Made by a program: the position numbers and the translations under genes
Assembly (NCBI GenBank): GCA_012845835.1
Contig: JABAKD010000028.1
Coordinates: 6,548,796-6,612,795, forward strand
DNA: 64,000 nt
From: Undaria pinnatifida
Taxonomy: Eukaryota > Sar > Phaeophyceae > Laminariales > Alariaceae
Direction of reading: 5' to 3'
Part shown: one piece after another, positions 58,601-64,000 of the stretch
Layout of the letters: each line of letters begins with the position of its first letter
How positions within the stretch are numbered: the first letter of the stretch is position 1
Notes under the pieces: model-generated
What the model saw: the letters and a program-made list of their open reading frames with translations, nothing else
The model's database searches: none
Told to the model about the DNA's origin: nothing

Positions 58601-61600
58601 TGAAGAAATTCTCCATGGCCTAGGCATTAAACGAAAATTATGTACAAAATATTAACCAAAATCGACAAAATTCGGACGATTTTGGGTTAAGGAGCCCCCC
58701 GTCATTCGGAAAACCACTTCAGACAAAAAAAAAACTGCTACCACGTCGTACCTCTACGATCGTAGCAAGCGCCCCCAAAAAAGGTCCGTAATCTCGCATT
58801 TTTTTCGGACCATTTTTGTTTTCGGTATATGTCTAGGCCATGGGATCGGCTTTTCACGTTGTGTTTTTTTATCAAAAGTCAGTTTTTTTTCCTTAGAAGG
58901 GCATGTGATAAACCTCCTCAAGTGTCAGAAACGAAAAAAAAAAAAAGCATACAGCTGTGCACCTCTATCTACCGTACGTATAGAGCGTGTGTCACCTCTG
59001 CCGCGCATCGTTTTGTACGTAGCGGTGTGCCTGGGGCGTGTGTATATGGCGCACGCGCGATGAAAGAAACCTCTGACCCCAATAATACCTGACCGTGTGC
59101 CTAACCGTGTTCCTACTGCTTTTGCCGCCGCCACGGCTGGCGGGGCGTCTCCATCTGCCCTCCCGCCTCTCCGAGAAGGACAGGCAAGCGACAACTAGCA
59201 TACCAAAAGACGGCAATTTCCATGTGTATTAAGCCAAGCTATCAGAGGATGTCCACGAAGTCTGCTAGTTAAAAGACGGCAGACGGCATGTATCCGTGCA
59301 CCACCGCCATCGGAGAAAGCGCGTGGCGGTGAACAAGGTGCACGCGATGAAAAAGCAAAAAAAAGCCTGAAGGAAGTTTCCCCTCGGTTTCGAAAAGTGG
59401 GCGCCTCTCGACGCACAACGTTACGAAAGGGGAATAGTTACCCCTCTCGCCCTCTCGCCCCCTTGCCCTCTTGCTCTCTTGTTCTCTTGCGTCCCTGTTC
59501 CTCGCCCTCTCGGCGCGCGTGTAGTAAAACTAGCTGTACCACCGCCTTTGACCACATGGTAGGGGTGGGGCGCATTACCCCCTTTTGGCCACTTTTTTTT
59601 TCAGTGGCTAGGGGTGGTCACTCGCGCGAGTGACCACCCCGCTGTTCCTTGCGGTCACTGGCTGTGCTGCTGTTCAACATTCTCGGCATTCATACGGAAA
59701 GGGATGCTTAGGCTACGCTGCACACAAAAAAAAAACGCCGAACGAGTTTTCGTCAGTGAGGTACAGACGCACTCGTGCGACTGGTGGAAACCCGGCAGTG
59801 AAAGCTGGGGGCATGGTACTACAATACCGTAGCCTTGATCCGAAAACAGGACCGGTCCTGGTTGACGTTGTTAGCAGATATTTTGTGAACGAGTTGACCT
59901 CTCGCCTCCCGCTCTCTCCTCCGTTCTCTCACATTTCCTGTTTTTTTCGCCTTGCTTGTCGGCCCCGTTGTCCGCCGGTAGCTCCATCGCGGCCACGTTC
60001 GACACCCCGGCTGCAGCATGCAGGCATCACTTGCAGCTACCATACCTTGAAAGGAAAGCGTATCATTATCGCTCTTAACAAAGCCATTCCCAGTCAAATT
60101 TCAAGCAGCTCATCCCCCACAACGGCAATGCAGATGAATTAAAAGGATCTAACGTCGCTCTCACTCGCGCTCTCTCTCTCGCTTGCCCTCTCACATTCCT
60201 GTTCCTCGCCTCCTTATCGGCCAAGTTGTCCAGCAGCAGCTGCATCACGGCCACATTCGACACCGCCGCGGCGACGTGCATACCAGTGTTTCCCTGAAGG
60301 TCGGTGGACTCTACGTCCTCTCCGCGATCAAGCCGGAGCTGGATACCTTCCACGTCCCCATCCCCGCAGGCCTTCACGAAGTACATTCTCTGCATAGTCA
60401 CGACAGCGCGAGGACAACAACAAAATGACGGGAGTCGGGTCATATATGCCGAGGGGTGGGGGGTGGGAGATGGCGGGTGGGAGGTGGGCTCTACGTCCCC
60501 TCCGCGATCGAGCCGGAGTTGGATACCGTCCACCTCCCCGTCCCCGCAGACCTTCGCGCGATATATGCGCTGTAAAGTTACAGACACAGCTATCTAATGA
60601 CAAGAGCTCTGACAGAAATTTGTTTATACCGAGGGAGGGAAGCTATTGAGCGGGGGGGTGGAGCATACGGAGAAAGGGGTTACAGAAGGGGGGGAACGTG
60701 GGGGTGGGGTATTTCTAAGTGAACCCCACGAAACGACAAGAACGAGGTAGGTACACACCCGTTGTACATTCCTGTGGCACAACAATGGCGGCAAAAAAGA
60801 CACGGCCGGGGTTCGGATTGGTTTCTTTGATATAAAACCCCACAGTATGAAAAATGAACGCTGCATGCTACGGGGGGGGGGTCATGCCTCGCGACATATC
60901 CAGCGCAGCCCTGAATCCCCTCTCGGTACAGGCCGAATTTTCTTTCCACGTCTCTCATCTGTCACGTGTTCGCACACTTTTTCGCCAGGAAGGGAAAAAT
61001 CGCACGCGACGACCGATCTACAGCAGCAGTGCCTTACCTCCTCTCTGGCGTCCCTGACGTACTTGCCCTGTCGGCGGACCTCTTCAAGGGTTTCCCACTT
61101 CAGTGTAAGGCGGTTGAAGCGCATGTCATAGCGCATGAACTCCAAGGTGTGAGGACGAGGAGCAGCTTTGATCTCCCGTACCACCTGATTTTCATCAGGG
61201 GGGCGGAGGGGGCGGGGGAGGGGAGGGGGGGGAGGGTACTCATTTGTTGCTTGCCTTAGTCATTTGACCTTTGACCACGCATCCCTTTCGAGACGGAGCG
61301 AACGGGGGGGGCGGGGGGGGGGGGGGGGGGGGAGGGGTTACTCATTTCAAATGCAGAATACCACAAAGAACGCTGTTGTTGCTGTTGTCGTTGTTGTTGC
61401 TGTTGTTGTTGCGGTTGTGGTTGTGGTGTTGGTTGAGGGAGTGGTGATTTCGAGGAGCAGCCTTGGATCTCCCGAAAACATCTGATTCACGGAGGGAGAG
61501 GACGGCCATCTCCATCGTGTTAACGCAGAAAAAGCCACGACGTTGATAATGTTGCTTGTTTTTGTTGTTACTGTTTTATTTAACTTTGTTTTGTTTTTTG

Positions 61601-61811
61601 TTTTTTGTTGCTGTGGTTGTGGTTGTGGATGTGATTGTGGTGATTTTTACTGCTTCTATACCAACGGCATAAACATGAAGAGCACTTCCCCCCCACATCC
61701 ATGTTAGCTTTGACGCGTACGCTGGCCCATCATACACCACACCTCTTCGAAGGGAGTGTCCTCGAGCGTTACATCGACCACGCCGAACAGCCTGGTGATC
61801 ACGTACCCAAC
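49371..61811 (-). CDS. PDZ-ankyrin repeat protein, at least eight exons
   Basis: Exons (minus): 61811-61743, 61184-61038, 60958-60872, 60389-60195, 56481-56383, 53171-52974, 52023-51904, 49619-49371. All have AG/GT borders and all introns are phase 0, giving about 387 residues plus unresolved 5' exons. Order: second half of a PDZ domain (VTLEDTPFEEVVREIKAAPR fits its last helix and strand), a charged helical linker, about six ankyrin repeats (GMHVAA, METPLIVAA, RRTPLMHAI, GWTALHCAAH, GQTPLDAAL), then a novel C-terminal region. The exons of 33, 66 and 40 codons start at the same point of the ankyrin repeat. PDZ and ankyrin domains both bind protein partners, so a scaffold role is inferred. Introns of up to 3.7 kb are filled with MITEs, SINEs and decayed exon copies. 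Confidence 0.8.
49620..50960. other. intron of the PDZ-ankyrin gene; nothing else recognised
   Basis: Contains a G-run at about 49780-49795 and long T/C-rich stretches (49800-50600). No further exon was recognised. Confidence 0.4.
50965..51206 (-). mobile_element. MITE-A copy 8, intronic
   Basis: 242 bp in reverse orientation. GACGCGCGTGGTACGATAGA at the left, TTCTATCGTAGCACGCGTC at the right. Confidence 0.9.
51904..52023 (-). CDS. PDZ-ankyrin gene, exon with last ankyrin repeat
   Basis: 40 codons beginning TGQTPLDAALNARQIK and ending at ..ESGAR before GTGAGAAC. The acceptor is TGCAAAAG, with a pyrimidine tract upstream. Together with the preceding exon the ankyrin spacing (A-T-S-K-T-G-Q-T-P-L) is exactly the consensus length. 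Confidence 0.7.
52210..52300 (+). repeat. CACCCATC-type microsatellite
   Basis: Repeated CACC, CACT and CATC words for about 90 bp within an intron. Confidence 0.8.
52974..53171 (-). CDS. PDZ-ankyrin gene, exon of two ankyrin repeats
   Basis: 66 codons, exactly two 33-residue repeats: RRTPLMHAILSKSDDMASLF.. and ..GWTALHCAAHIGMVKVAEGL... The acceptor is CCCCCCAG. The donor chosen is AAG then GTGTGT, to keep phase 0; a stronger GTAAGG lies five bases earlier but would break the frame and the ankyrin spacing. Confidence 0.8.
53240..53590. mobile_element. MITE-A-related subfamily, two diverged partial copies
   Basis: TTTTTTCCCTGAAGGTTCTT / TTTTTTCCCTGCAAGGCTCT and GAGCTCTATACCTCACCCAA occur twice. 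CCCATGGGCTAGGTACG and ACAATTTTGGGTTTAA echo the family core. A long G-run (53378-53402) lies between. Confidence 0.5.
53590..54435. other. intron; no recognisable feature
   Basis: AT-rich; a short TAATAG repeat lies near 53840. Confidence 0.3.
54440..54860. mobile_element. cluster of tRNA-like SINE heads, head-to-head
   Basis: The forward copy (54527-54605) has box A GGTAGCTCAGTGGGTAGTGC and box B GTGAGTTCGATTCTCGCC. A reverse copy (54515-54440) has CTACCCAACTGAGCTAC. The pair is joined by the perfect palindrome GGTCACGTGACC (54520-54531). A third, reverse piece lies at about 54850-54780. Acceptor stems do not pair, so these are SINE heads and not tRNA genes. Confidence 0.65.
54852..55113 (+). 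mobile_element. MITE-A copy 9
   Basis: TAGTGCTACGATAGGGCTGC at the left, CTCTACCGTAGCACGCGTC at the right, with all internal landmarks. Two AGTTCAGxGGGTAGTGCTAT words (tRNA-like) follow at 55114-55170. Confidence 0.85.
55300..55622 (+). mobile_element. tRNA-derived SINE, copy 2
   Basis: Matches 19679-19978 throughout (CCGGTCACCCCGGTGGCGTG, GTGAGCTCGAGTCCC, GCGCGAGAGCGTGAATTAGC, TCGACGAGCAGTGGGATTCC), at roughly 80% identity by eye. The tail is AAAAAGACTAAAAAGAAG. Confidence 0.75.
55673..55930 (+). mobile_element. MITE-A copy 10, diverged
   Basis: GACGCATGCTACGGTGAAGA at the left; CACCCAAAACCCGATTTTGA, ATGGCCTAGTCTAGG and GGTAAGGAGCCCCGGTCATT inside. The right end is fused to the start of MITE-B. 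Confidence 0.7.
55931..56205. mobile_element. MITE-B, intact copy
   Basis: About 275 bp with inverted ends TCTTACTACGRTAGCCCCCC. The interior has GTTTCATGGCTGCTCGATAC, GATGACGTCGGGGAGGG and CCGGGAACTGGTTTTTGAAA. A loose copy of the right end recurs at 56298-56330. Confidence 0.75.
56220..56378 (-). mobile_element. MITE-A copy 11, short, beside a 5' splice site
   Basis: About 159 bp. GATACGATAGAGGTATTAAG to CCATCGTAGCACGCGTC, with most of the interior missing. Its right end touches the donor of the ankyrin exon 56481-56383: only four intron bases (GTGA) separate exon and element on the minus strand. Confidence 0.75.
56383..56481 (-). CDS. PDZ-ankyrin gene, exon of one ankyrin repeat
   Basis: 33 codons, exactly one repeat: METPLIVAARRGETTSVRWL..IDVLDRA. 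The acceptor is GTGGCGGAGCAG, the donor GCG then GTGAGACG. The last bases of the donor region are MITE-A sequence. Confidence 0.8.
56555..56960 (+). repeat. diverged tandem repeat in intron
   Basis: AAACCTTC-ATG-TGTTGAGGC then AGTCAGCAAAGGATCGTGAACG occur twice (56590-56640 and 56715-56775). AGAGGATGTCCACG recurs at 56687 and again at 59241 beside the decayed exon copy. Confidence 0.5.
57271..57523. mobile_element. MITE-B copy
   Basis: CTACGATACAGCCCCCCC at the left, GGGGGGGCTACGGCAGTAAG at the right; the interior closely matches 55931-56205. GACGCGCGTGCTACGATAGA, a lone MITE-A left end, precedes it at 57245. Confidence 0.7.
57783..58182 (+). repeat. 66 bp tandem array derived from the MITE-A end
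   Basis: Six units with AGGAGTATT at 57811, 57877, 57942, 58008, 58074 and 58140. The unit is GCGATAGGAGTATTAAGGTA, TACCTTTTCTTGTCTAAAAT, GTCTCGATGACTCGGGGACC and so on. The GATAG-AGGTATACC part is the MITE-A end, and a MITE-A end (ACCGTAGCATACGTC) lies just before. 66 is divisible by three, so both strands stay open as 22-residue repeats. I do not regard these as proteins. Confidence 0.9.
58515..58772 (+). mobile_element. MITE-A copy 12
   Basis: ACGCGTGCTACGACGAAAGA to CTCTACGATCGTAGCAAGCG, with CATGGCCTAGGCATTAAACG and AAGGAGCCCCCCGTCATTCG inside. Confidence 0.85.
58775..58990 (-). mobile_element. MITE-A copy 13, degraded, inverted next to copy 12
   Basis: GTCTAGGCCATGGGATCGGC, ATCAAAAGTCAGTTTTTTTT and TGTGCACCTCTATCTACCGT in reverse orientation. 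Confidence 0.65.
59075..59225 (-). pseudogene. decayed copy of the METP ankyrin exon
   Basis: ATGGAGACGCCCCGCCAGCC then GTGGCGGCGGCAAAAG on the minus strand matches the start of exon 56481-56383 with a two-base frameshift, and AGAGGATGTCCACG follows at 59241, as near the intact exon. A local duplication, not used. Confidence 0.6.
59935..60035 (-). pseudogene. decayed copy of an ankyrin exon
   Basis: The minus strand reads HAAAGVSNVAAMELPADNGA in one frame, against HVAAAVSNVAVMQLLLDNLA of exon 60389-60195. No usable reading frame links it to the flanks. Confidence 0.6.
60195..60389 (-). CDS. PDZ-ankyrin gene, exon with ankyrin repeats 1-2
   Basis: 65 codons: RMYFVKACGDGDVEGIQLRL.., STDLQGNTGMHVAAAVSNVA.., to ..EARNRN before GTGAGAGG. 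The acceptor is GACTATGCAG. An ATG two codons earlier (60395) could instead be a start, but the decayed copy upstream keeps a clean acceptor (ACTTTACAG) at the same place, favouring an internal exon. Confidence 0.75.
60490..60585 (-). pseudogene. duplicated partial ankyrin exon
   Basis: RIYRAKVCGDGEVDGIQLRL.. after ACTTTACAG duplicates the first 30 codons of exon 60389-60195, then runs into CACC-rich sequence without the rest of the repeat. It is probably skipped or dead. Confidence 0.6.
60872..60958 (-). CDS. PDZ-ankyrin gene, linker exon
   Basis: MRDVERKFGLYREGIQGCAG.. follows CACGTGACAG. The donor (C-run then GTAGC) is weak, so the 3' border is uncertain. It joins in phase 0 to the preceding exon. 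Confidence 0.5.
61038..61184 (-). CDS. PDZ-ankyrin gene, PDZ end and helical linker
   Basis: 49 codons: VVREIKAAPRPHTLEFMRYD.. then RLTLKWETLEEVRRQGKYVR.. to ..AREE before GTAAGGCA. The acceptor is AAAATCAG. The first 18 residues complete the PDZ fold begun in the previous exon. Confidence 0.75.
61300..61440 (+). repeat. G-run and (GTT)n low complexity
   Basis: G-runs at 61304-61336, then GTTGTTGCTGTTGTCG-type sequence. A decayed copy of exon 61184-61038 (GGGAGATCCAAGGCTGCTCC on the minus strand) lies at 61440-61485. Confidence 0.7.
61743..61811 (-). CDS. PDZ-ankyrin gene, first recognised exon (PDZ core)
   Basis: 23 codons: VGYVITRLFGVVDVTLEDTP-FEE, after CCATCTCAG and before GTGTGG. It corresponds to the G-D-x-I..V-N-G..F-E-E part of a PDZ domain, with Tyr at the usual Asp. 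The exon with the carboxylate-binding loop must lie upstream and was not found. Confidence 0.65.
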
Positions 61812-61819
61812 CTGAGATG

Positions 61820-62265
61820 GGTGGCGTTAAAAGAAAGAGGGGCCAGAGGGGTTAGAGGGGTTAGAATTGGGGTCGAAATCCGCCTTGTTTTTTTTTGTTC
61901 TTCTCCTGGAAGATGTGAGCTGTGGGCGTGCTCGTTCAGCGATCAAACGAGCTCGAGTCGCCGTCCGCTACATTCCTGGTTCCGCGTTCTCGAACAGCAT
62001 CGCTGGTGTGGTGGTGCTATCACGAAACCGGTGTGAGTGGGTGGTCATTTGCCTCCCTCTCGTGGTGGAACCTGATGAATTTTCTGCGTGGTCGCAGCCT
62101 CAATTATTGGTATCTCGCTGGTATTATAGCATGGTTTGCCATTCCACAATGTTCATCCAGCATGAGCTTTCAACGTCGATGACTTCCAACAACATCCCCT
62201 GAAGCAAGGAAACGGAAGCAAGGGAAACCCACCGAAAGGAAACCCAACACAGTACTGGTACCATA
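61820..62265. other. upstream of the first recognised PDZ exon; nothing certain
   Basis: Missing 5' exons of the PDZ-ankyrin gene may lie here or beyond the MITEs. No good candidate was recognised on the minus strand. Confidence 0.3.
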
Positions 62266-62269
62266 TTGT

Positions 62270-62525
62270 GGCGCATGCTACGATAGAGGTATACCGTTTT
62301 TTGGCTGAAATTATATCTGAATGACGGGGGCTCCCTAACCCAAAATCGTCGGAAAAAAAACGCCATTTTTTTTTTTGCCTGATTCTCGTTGCGTGTGCCT
62401 AGGCCACGGGATTTTTCCGGTAAGCAGTTTTGTTATTGTTTGAAATGGAGAGGCCTTAAGCTCCCAAATTGATTAACTTCCGAAAAAAATGTGGTATATA
62501 GTACGCCCCTGTCGTATCACGCGTC
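62270..62525 (-). mobile_element. MITE-A copy 14
   Basis: GCGCATGCTACGATAGAGGT to CCCTGTCGTATCACGCGTC, reverse orientation, 256 bp. Confidence 0.9.
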
Positions 62526-62529
62526 TTGT

Positions 62530-62849
62530 GACGAATGCTACAATAGAGGTGCGCCTTTTTTTTTTCACTAGGGAAGCGTTATAAAAAAAAAGATATGTGT
62601 TAGGGGCAAAAAAAAAATTTAACAAAAAAACAAAAAAAAAGTTCTATACCCGACAAAACAATCCCTCCCGATACCCTAGGCACATATTCCACGACACGTG
62701 TTGCGCGTTGCAGACAAAAAAAAAACAGAAAGTTCGGACGATTCTGGGTTAAGGAACGAATTTGAGTCAATGAGGAAGCCCCCTTCGTCGCTCAGAAAAA
62801 CGTTTCCTCAGCCGAAAAAAAAAGTTACACCTCTATCTTAGCACACGTC
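62530..62849 (+). mobile_element. MITE-A copy 15, back to back with copy 14
   Basis: GACGAATGCTACAATAGAGG to CCTCTATCTTAGCACACGTC. 320 bp, longer because of A-runs. Only four bases separate it from copy 14. Confidence 0.85.
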
Positions 62850-62956
62850 TTGTTGCCCTGGGCAACGTGCTTTTTCTTTTTTCACTGCGAACTTTGCTAC
62901 CATGTCTTGAGCCCTCCCGATAACGTGCGGCTTGAGTGCTGACGTCCATCACTCAA

Positions 62957-63263
62957 GACTCGAGTGCTACGATATAGAAGCGCACAGGTCCCCGTTTTTT
63001 TTCTTGCGAGGCTGTTTCCTCAATTTTGGGAGCTTAACACCTCTCCCAAAAAATAATTTCGAGAAAAAAAAAATCTAAACTGCGATGATCCCGGATGAAA
63101 ACTCCCATGGCCTAGGTACACGACAAGAATCATGCAACGACAACAAAAAAAATGGCCGATTTTTTTTTTTTCCCGACGATTGTGGGTCAAGGACCCCCGT
63201 CATTCACAAAATAGTTCAGCCAAAAAGAGGTATACCGCATTTCCTTCTATCGTAGCACGCGTC
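62957..63263 (+). mobile_element. MITE-A copy 16
   Basis: GACTCGAGTGCTACGATATA to TTCTATCGTAGCACGCGTC, with all landmarks (GGGAGCTTAACACCTCTCCC, CCCATGGCCTAGGTACACGA). Confidence 0.9.
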
Positions 63264-63404
63264 TAGTATCATACTCCTAGGACGAGGGAGAAAAAAACTA
63301 AGGCGGGGGAAAAAAAAAAAACGCTATCTTATTATGGAGACCGGATGTGTTTGCTCTCGACGCCTCCATTTTTTTTCTGTAGTGTTCTTCTGCGGCTTCA
63401 CCGA

Positions 63405-63505
63405 TCATTTAAAGTAAGTATTGGATTCGATGAGGCCTCCTGCCCGAAGCGGGAGGGTCTCGCCCGGGATGTACCTCCGCGCTGAGCGCTCAGCGCGGCA
63501 GTAAT
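63405..63505 (-). repeat. repeat R3, inverted third copy
   Basis: The reverse complement contains CGCTGAGCGCTCAGCGCGG (a hairpin), CCCGGGCGAG-CCTCC and CGAATCCAATACTTA, matching 45585-45675. Confidence 0.65.
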
Positions 63506-63507
63506 CC

Positions 63508-63550
63508 TGGAAAATAAAATAAAATAAATAAAATAAAATATAATAAATAA
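63508..63550 (+). repeat. (AAAAT)n microsatellite
   Basis: AAAATAAAATAAAATAAAT and variants for about 40 bp. Confidence 0.9.
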
Positions 63551-63565
63551 CACACAGCGCAGGAG

Positions 63566-64000
63566 CTACTCAGCACGCAGGATGTCCTGGGTGGCCCGAA
63601 ATTGTTTGTGCTTCCTCTTGTTCTTGCCCGTTGGGCGGAGGTTGAAGGCAATGGTTGTGGTTCCGGTACTGTGCCTCAGATAGGCTCAAATAGGCCGGAA
63701 TCAACAGCTTTGTTCAAATCTCGGATCCATTTGAAGACATCCCTGGTTGCTTCCGCACGGGGCTGAAGTTCTCCAAGTAATTCACCGGTTCCAAATCATG
63801 GCGCCACCTCCGTACAATCGATGCCTTTTTCTGGAAACCCGATTTTACCTGGATATTTGGAAAGGTGTCCCCCAAGGGTTTCCCCTGTTCACAGGCGTGG
63901 ATGTGATCTTCCGTCACTTTCGCGGCCGCCTCTATTTCTTCTTGCTTCAGCTTGGCCATCACCCTGCCGTGCGCCAACACGTCCGTTTGAGCCTGCTTCC
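63566..64000 (-). CDS. 3' end of a gene entering from the right edge; unidentified
   Basis: An open minus-strand frame from 64000 down to a TGA at 63714 encodes a charged, well-formed protein segment (HGRVMAKLKQEEIEAAAKVT.., GDTFPNIQVKSGFQKKASIV.., RRWRHDLEPVNYLENF). A second stretch, 63668-63566, follows the acceptor GAGGCACAG and reads TGTTTIAFNLRPTGKNKRKH.. to ..ATQDILRAE and TAG. It is probably the last exon, spliced from a donor shortly before 63714 that I cannot fix. Both pieces are clearly protein-like, but I recognise no domain. The rest lies outside the window. Confidence 0.55.

Noticed and set aside
61867..62202. PDZ-like peptide (VRYIPGSAF) on the plus strand
   Set aside because: Opposite strand to the PDZ gene, no splice support; probably coincidence.

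Overview
This is a piece of a nuclear genome, most likely from a brown alga (Phaeophyceae). The best evidence is an intact gene made of eight EsV-1-7 repeats (C-x4-C-x16-C-x2-H-x12), a family known mainly from brown algae, plus a decayed second copy. Gene density is low, introns are long and GT-AG, and most of the window is transposon debris, microsatellites and poly-C tracts, as in repeat-rich brown algal genomes. The species cannot be told from the sequence. There is nothing prokaryotic here: no operons, CRISPR or rRNA.

Layout. 1-8900: dispersed repeats, GC-rich low complexity, and the first copy of a roughly 2 kb C-rich composite repeat. 8914-10100: minus-strand exons of an unidentified gene. 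11.1-13.7 kb: a purine tract, and a MITE with an apparently empty sister site nearby. 14-16 kb: a long unassigned ORF and a frameshifted retroelement-type domain. 17032-18453: the EsV-1-7 gene (minus). 19.2-21.8 kb: TATATG satellite, a tRNA-derived SINE, second composite repeat. 22-31 kb: mostly gene-poor, with local duplications. 31.1-32.3 kb: EsV-1-7 pseudogene (plus). 33-38 kb: MITEs and a 573 bp pogo-like non-autonomous element. 38643-41658: a pogo/Tigger-like transposon with intact ends and a transposase C-terminal remnant, carrying the third composite repeat. 42.9-44.3 kb: remnant of a Ty1/copia-like element (LTR, primer-binding site, broken gag).

48-62 kb is the main genic region, all on the minus strand. 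A gene of at least eight exons (61811 to 49371, introns all phase 0) encodes part of a PDZ domain, a helical linker and about six ankyrin repeats. Decayed copies of several of its exons lie in its own introns. About 450 bp downstream are exons of a dual-specificity-phosphatase-like protein whose signature has lost the usual His and catalytic Arg, suggesting a pseudophosphatase. The 3' end of another minus-strand gene enters from the right edge (63566-64000).

The most distinctive feature is a short inverted-repeat element (MITE-A, ends near GACGCGTGCTACGATAGAGG), present in 16 more or less complete copies plus fragments. It shows an empty sister site, an insertion a few bases from a 5' splice site, and a 66 bp tandem array seeded from its end. 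Exon boundaries come from reading frame and splice consensus by eye, and functional names come from motif recognition, not database searches.
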